From positions 496,001 through 560,000 of the forward strand of contig SSNU01000294.1 in the NCBI GenBank assembly GCA_012064415.1: a DNA stretch of 64,000 nt, in the 5' to 3' direction. The stretch comes from Gyrodactylus bullatarudis. Its lineage: Eukaryota; Platyhelminthes; Monogenea; Gyrodactylidea; Gyrodactylidae. Of this stretch, positions 59,290 through 64,000 are shown one piece after another (the first letter of the stretch is position 1; every line of letters starts with the position of its first letter). The notes under the pieces are model-generated. The model saw nothing but the letters and a program-made list of their open reading frames with translations, was not told where the DNA came from and searched no databases. A program made the translations under genes and the position numbers.

Positions 59290-62200
59290 CTAATTAAATA
59301 ACAATAAAATTAGTACATAAAGGGTATAGTATATCCGGGATATTTCATAATGGTTTATCAGAGTGTTGGTCAATGATACTGGGGCCTTTTGAAACTTTCT
59401 AAAGTTCTTTGCTCCAATATTGTTAGTCAGATCTTTTTGCATGGGATCATCAGCAGATAGTTTTGAATCGTAATTACTCGGCGCTGGAATAGAAATTAAT
59501 CTGATAGTATAAAAAAACAATATTTTTATCATCAATCATGAAATTTTGAAAACTAATCTCTGAAGGCTGGACGTAAATTTCAGTTCCATTTTCCCTGGAT
59601 ATTGTATTAACTTTTATTTTTTATTAAAGTGTTGGTGACAAGGTAATTTTAGTAAAAATTTTATTACTTTCAAGATTTTGAAGCTTTTGATAGAAACACA
59701 CCCTATTAATATGAATATGGGAATTTTATGATTTTCTTTTCATCAAGAAATCGAATTTGATCAGGATTTTTTGGAATCTAGATCATGAGGCCTACATCCA
59801 CGATATGAAGAAAAAATATATTGAATGTTTCAAAATGCCAAATTTCCATTTTTTCGAACTTTGAGCTGAAAATATTTGTTGATATCAGAGTGAGAGATTA
59901 AGTTGATTTTTAGGATCACACTTAAATAAATCTAAATCTTGATCAAATTCGATGAAAAAATTGAGAATTTTGTAAAAACCATAAATTCCCTTTTTCGTAT
60001 TAACTAGCTTTGATTCAGGAAAAAAAGTCAGTCCCTATCGTGAAAAAAACACCGAAATTAAATTCAGCAAATTTTTCATCCTTTTAATAAAATTTTTGTC
60101 GCTATTGTAACCAGTAGATAAATAGGTTTTGGATAATATTTTGCTACCCCCTCAGAATTCTCCTGAATATGCCATACCGATTCTGGATTTTTTGAGGAAT
60201 CCTACTTGTTGATTTCAAATTTGCAATTCTCGAACTAGAATACATCTGATTCGTGATCAATGTAACTGGTAATGTCAAAGACGATCTTTGTTATCAATAT
60301 TAATTAAAAATTAAGATGGATTTTCACCGTACAGTCTGTATTATTTTTTAGAATAGTTAAAGATGTGAATAAGACATTTTCATCTTTCATGGGAAACTTT
60401 TAAAGCGTGTGTTTTCTCTCTTTTTTGACAGAAACAAATACAGAGGAAATCAACTCAAAAACAAGAATTTTTTAGACAGACAGGCCAAATACTATTATTT
60501 TATTATGTCCTATTTTTTCTGAAAAATATATAAATGACAGCTATATATTGCATCTTGATAATATAATATAAAGTAAAGAATAGAAAAAAAACATCAACGC
60601 AACATTAGAGATAATTCACCAATTATATAATGCTTTACAAGAGAGTAATAATCTGTATTTATGCAAATGTTACATTTCACCTCGATAATAATTTTTAATA
60701 CTGTGTAATATTGTTATTTAGTACATAAAAAATGTTAAGCGTAATACAGTACTAACGATAAAAAGAAAAAAATACATTCCTGAAGAATATGTATGAATAG
60801 AAATCGATCAGTGTACAAAAGGAACTCAACTCAAAGTCTACGAACACTTCCTGACATATTTCCCCAATTATTTATTACAGATGTAGTAATAATAGATGCA
60901 ACTTTACGCTTTGTGTGAATTTTCATTTGCAACAAATTCTTTTTCCACGATTTTCCTTTACTTTATGTTTGGATCCCATTTTTAATTTGTATCATCAATA
61001 CATTTAAAAGAAAATCTTCTAGGCTCACTCGAAAATGTATAATTAAACATATACGATTAGCAACCGATTTCTTGAGAGCTTGGCGCAAACCCAAAATTTC
61101 AATTTATAAATTCCCTTCTTGATATCGTCTGACTTCTGATGAAAATTTAAAAAAATGATTCGAATATTTTTTAGAAGCTATACCATTATTCTATTGTTTT
61201 ATCATTTTCAGGAATTCCTGTACATTATTTCTTGAAGAGCAAAAGCAACAAGGGATGATCTATTTTTAAAGAATCGCCAAAGAATAATAAAGTTTTATAT
61301 TCGTTATTTACAAAAAAATCTTACATAAAATCTTTATTACACTAAGCAAACACGCAAGAGATAGTATTTTAAGATATAAAGATTCGCTTACATATTATTT
61401 CAACTTTGATCCAGTTCTTGTGAGTTTTGAAGTTTTCTCTTGTCCATGGTTTATTACATGCTAAAGAACAAACATAAATGCCAGAATGTTCGAAATCTAT
61501 CTCCCGTAGACTCAGGACAGATCTATAAACATTGTCTAACCATCGCATTGCAATGTCAAACTGATCATTTCTGTTCATTCTGTAGTCTCTTGAATTTGAT
61601 TTTATTGAGCCACCAACGAAAAAATGACCAGTCAAGGGTTTCGTTGTGTCCTTGTCAACCTTGCACCAAACTGGAGTTTTGTCTTTCCTTATATGCTCTG
61701 AATAGGTCAGACTACAATTAAGGACTAATGCAGAGCCTTTAAGTGTCTTTCTAGCTCCATCAACCACGATTTCTTTTGATTATTAAAAATTTTTTAAAAG
61801 AAATTGTTATGATTCGTCTCAGTAAACTTACGATCGTCTTCTATAGATTCAGGGAGCAGGGTTTGAACGCGTTTATTACTCTTTGGAGGAAGAAACGTAT
61901 ACGTTTTATCATTGGTATCCTCTGAAACAAGATGAGTTTTAAAAAATTTTATTTCAAAATTATTTTATGTACAAACTTCTGAATGATTCCCGCTCAACTA
62001 TCAAGTTGAATATTTTTTCTTTGATTGGTCTATCATTTATCTGGCACGCGTATCGACCCGAATCCTGGATTTTCAAATTTGTAATTTTGAGTGTGAAATT
62101 ATTCTGATTTTTCTTTTCTAAAAGGAATTTTTCTGGCTGTTTTTTAACTTTATGATTTAAACTGATTGGAGAGTTCTGGCCAAGTTTCCACCACGTTATC

Positions 62201-62481
62201 TAAATCAACAAGATTGGATTAGATTAGACTTATTTAATCTAACTAATTCTGTTCTAAATTGATATATCTTCACAATAAAGATTACTCACAAATAGTGTAC
62301 CAACATTTCTCACTAAGCAGGGTAAAAGTACAGTGCCATTAACATGGGCTGTTATGGTAGTGCTCCCCTGATCGTAGAAGCAAACATCATTTTTACCAGA
62401 ATCATTATCACAATCCAAGCCGCTGTTTAACGAGTTCGTAGAATTTAAAATCACAAAGACGATGATGATGATACTCTTCAT
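59290..62481 (-). CDS. Two-Ig-domain, GPI-anchor-like surface protein (Dpr/DIP type, 5 exons)
   Basis: Exons: 62481-62290, 62199-61977, 61921-61832, 61772-61392 and 59483-59290 (stop). All junctions match in phase: 1080 nt, 359 residues. A signal peptide (MKSIIIIVFVILNSTNS) starts it. Ig domain 1 has the first Cys in VLLPCLVRNVG, the core Trp in ITWWKLG and the second Cys in IQDSGRYACQIND. LPCxVRN and DSGxYxCQ are hallmarks of Dpr and DIP neuronal recognition proteins. A Pro/Lys linker follows, then Ig domain 2 (LVLNCSLTYSEHIRKDKTPV to IDFEHSGIYVCSLACNK). The last exon is polar and ends in a hydrophobic tail, YYTLYVLILLLFN, with no cytoplasmic residues. This is typical of a GPI-anchor signal. 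It is probably a cell-adhesion protein, in insects mostly neuronal. The 1.9-kb last intron carries a fold-back repeat. Two Ig domains fit Dpr better than three-Ig DIPs, but the subfamily is not certain. Confidence 0.8.
59698..60012. repeat. Fold-back element with empty insertion site
   Basis: It is a shorter copy of the 56.9-58.3 kb outer element, in the last intron of the Ig gene. The ends are TATTAATATGAATATGGGAA and TTCGTATTAACTAGC. At 59771-59792 it reads TTGGAATCTAGATCATGAGG without interruption. This is the sequence split by the inner element at 56947. Confidence 0.8.
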
Positions 62482-63754
62482 TCGATTATTTTGCTCACAT
62501 GTCTAGAAGTGATGGTTTGCTGTAAAAGAAAGAGACATATTCTAAAAAGTGACAAATCATTTGGGTGAAGAGGGAAGGCATTTAAGTATTATTTTGCTTT
62601 GATATTAAAATTTTTATTATTCATCTAACATTTTTATTCAGGATATAATGCTGGAGAATGATCCATTAAAAATTTCTTTTTTTCTAACAAAAAGAAATCC
62701 CTCCATAAAGGAGGTAAATTTGTAGAAATCAATATAACTATTCTTTTGCAAGAAATAAAATTGAAATTGTCGTTAAACTATATAATTTAACTTTTTGATG
62801 AGATTTTATTATGCAATTCATGAGAAACGAGAAAATTCCATCAAACAGTTCCTTTACTCATAGTCTAAATAAATTCATTTTATCAACAGAAACAAAAAAA
62901 CATGTCTACGTTTACAAGGAGGAGTCTGCAAGGCATTGTATCATAAAAGTATTATGATAATAGAATAAATTATGTAACACCTTCTCTTTCTAATCCATCT
63001 AACGAGAAGAGGGCTAATCTTTTAAGAGAATAGAAACAAAAATAATTTAAAGATTAATCAAGAGAAAGTGAAGAGGAGTACAAGAAATAAAAGCAAAAGT
63101 AGAAGGATTAAGATTAACGCAAATTTATTTTAATTTAAAGACACCAAATGTTGTTTCAGAGATCGCGAAGGATAATCATTCCACCCCCATTTTCAGTAGG
63201 TGAGTTATGTTCAGAATCAGAATATTGCTCCAGGCCAAAAACTCAAGAGGGAAAAAACTTTAAAATTTAAAAGTTATCAAATAAATTAGAGTTGGAAATG
63301 TGAATACCAAATTCTCTCTAGGAAAATATTTCTATTTTTTCCAAATTTGATTGAACAAGATAGCATTGAGTTAAACCTCAAAGAAAATTTTGAGAACCCT
63401 CATTATAAATTGTGTTACACAAACTGTATGTTAATTTTGATAATTATTTAGTGCCTATTGGTGTGATTTCCGAATAATTATTTTTAAAATAGATTGTTCA
63501 GTGTGTAGCAAAACAGAATAAATTTTGATTTTGGAAAAATCTTTTTACATTAGTTCTCTACATAGTTTAAAAGTAGGGTTAATTCCAAAAATCACCAGAG
63601 AAAAATTTAATTTAATTATTTCTCTCTTTTTTCAGCGCTTGGTATTTTACAGCTTTTGCATGGTCTTCCATATTTTATCCTTCAAGTTCCGACTCCATCA
63701 GATTTTCGACGTCACGGAGCATGATAATTTTCGATTAAGCTGGCATACTTTTTA
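62482..63754. other. Upstream flank of the Ig gene
   Basis: It should hold the promoter and 5' UTR of the minus-strand Ig gene. No core motif is evident. The plus ORF at 63525-63755 runs into the dispersed repeat and is not supported as a gene. Confidence 0.45.
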
Positions 63755-64000
63755 AAAACAACTTCTAACTTTTTAGTCACGGCATACAGATGTTAATTGG
63801 GATATTCATTAAATAACTACAAGGACATTGGTGAAGTTAACAACTCTTCTTATTTCACTATTTCGATCTTGAGAAACAAGAAATAAATCTTCTTTAAGGA
63901 TAGCAAAAATTTGTAAGAACCTAGATTCGCGTAAGGTTTTTTCCATCAAAGATTCTATATGGTCTTGCATATTTTTAACCTTCAAGTTCCGACTTAAAGG
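63655..64000. repeat. Dispersed repeat, copy B
   Basis: It matches 32095-32350 by eye (CACGGCATACAGATGTTAAT, ACTCTTCTTATTTCACTATT, GATTCGCGTAAGG). It also has an internal repeat: CATATTTTATCCTTCAAGTT at 63669 recurs as CATATTTTTAACCTTCAAGTT at 63968. That suggests tandem units of about 300 bases that may continue past the window. Confidence 0.65.

Noticed and set aside
61440..61721. Plus-strand 93-codon ORF
   Set aside because: Antisense shadow of the second Ig-domain exon.
1..64000. CRISPR arrays, bacterial operons or prophage
   Set aside because: Spliced eukaryotic gene structure throughout; no regular direct repeats with unique spacers.

Overview
This window looks like AT-rich nuclear DNA from an arthropod. 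Genes are split into small exons with GT..AG introns, the spaces between genes are large and full of repeats, and most decaying mobile DNA is of animal type (piggyBac, Penelope-like, fold-back elements). An Hr78-type nuclear receptor, ribonuclease kappa and a Dpr/DIP-like immunoglobulin protein all fit an arthropod. A copepod such as a sea louse is a plausible source, but that is inference. Exon models were built by hand from splice signals and matching codon phase. None has transcript support.

Layout. About 1.06-5.19 kb (minus): an unrecognised gene with a coiled-coil N-terminus, a Ser/Tyr/Asn-rich middle and a 12-nt microexon. About 6.55-7.58 kb (minus): a zinc-finger protein, divergent by 105 bp from RNASEK (plus, 7.69-8.00 kb), which has a 28-nt intron. 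About 9.6-21.3 kb (minus): a ten-exon nuclear receptor with an NR2-type DNA-binding domain, a split ligand-binding domain and a low-complexity tail; its first exon was not found. About 21.3-45 kb: no convincing host gene, but fold-back palindromes, piggyBac remnants around an assembly gap, a Penelope-type GIY-YIG fragment, and at 35.2-35.5 kb a long inverted repeat whose loop carries a Pol III B-box/tRNA-like segment and a complete hammerhead ribozyme core. About 45.4-51.5 kb (plus): an eleven-exon type I membrane protein with EGF-like modules, which has introns of 27 and 37 nt. About 56.9-60.0 kb: fold-back elements, one nested inside another, with an empty-site copy nearby. About 59.3-62.5 kb (minus): a two-Ig-domain protein with a signal peptide and a GPI-anchor-like tail. 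The right end holds a dispersed repeat also found at 32.1 kb.

The genes show no shared pathway. The receptor and zinc-finger protein are probable nuclear regulators, RNASEK is a membrane/V-ATPase-associated housekeeping protein, and the EGF and Ig proteins are predicted cell-surface molecules. The most notable signals are the ribozyme inside the palindrome, whose inverted-repeat boundary falls at the predicted cleavage site, and the ultra-short introns seen in two unrelated genes.
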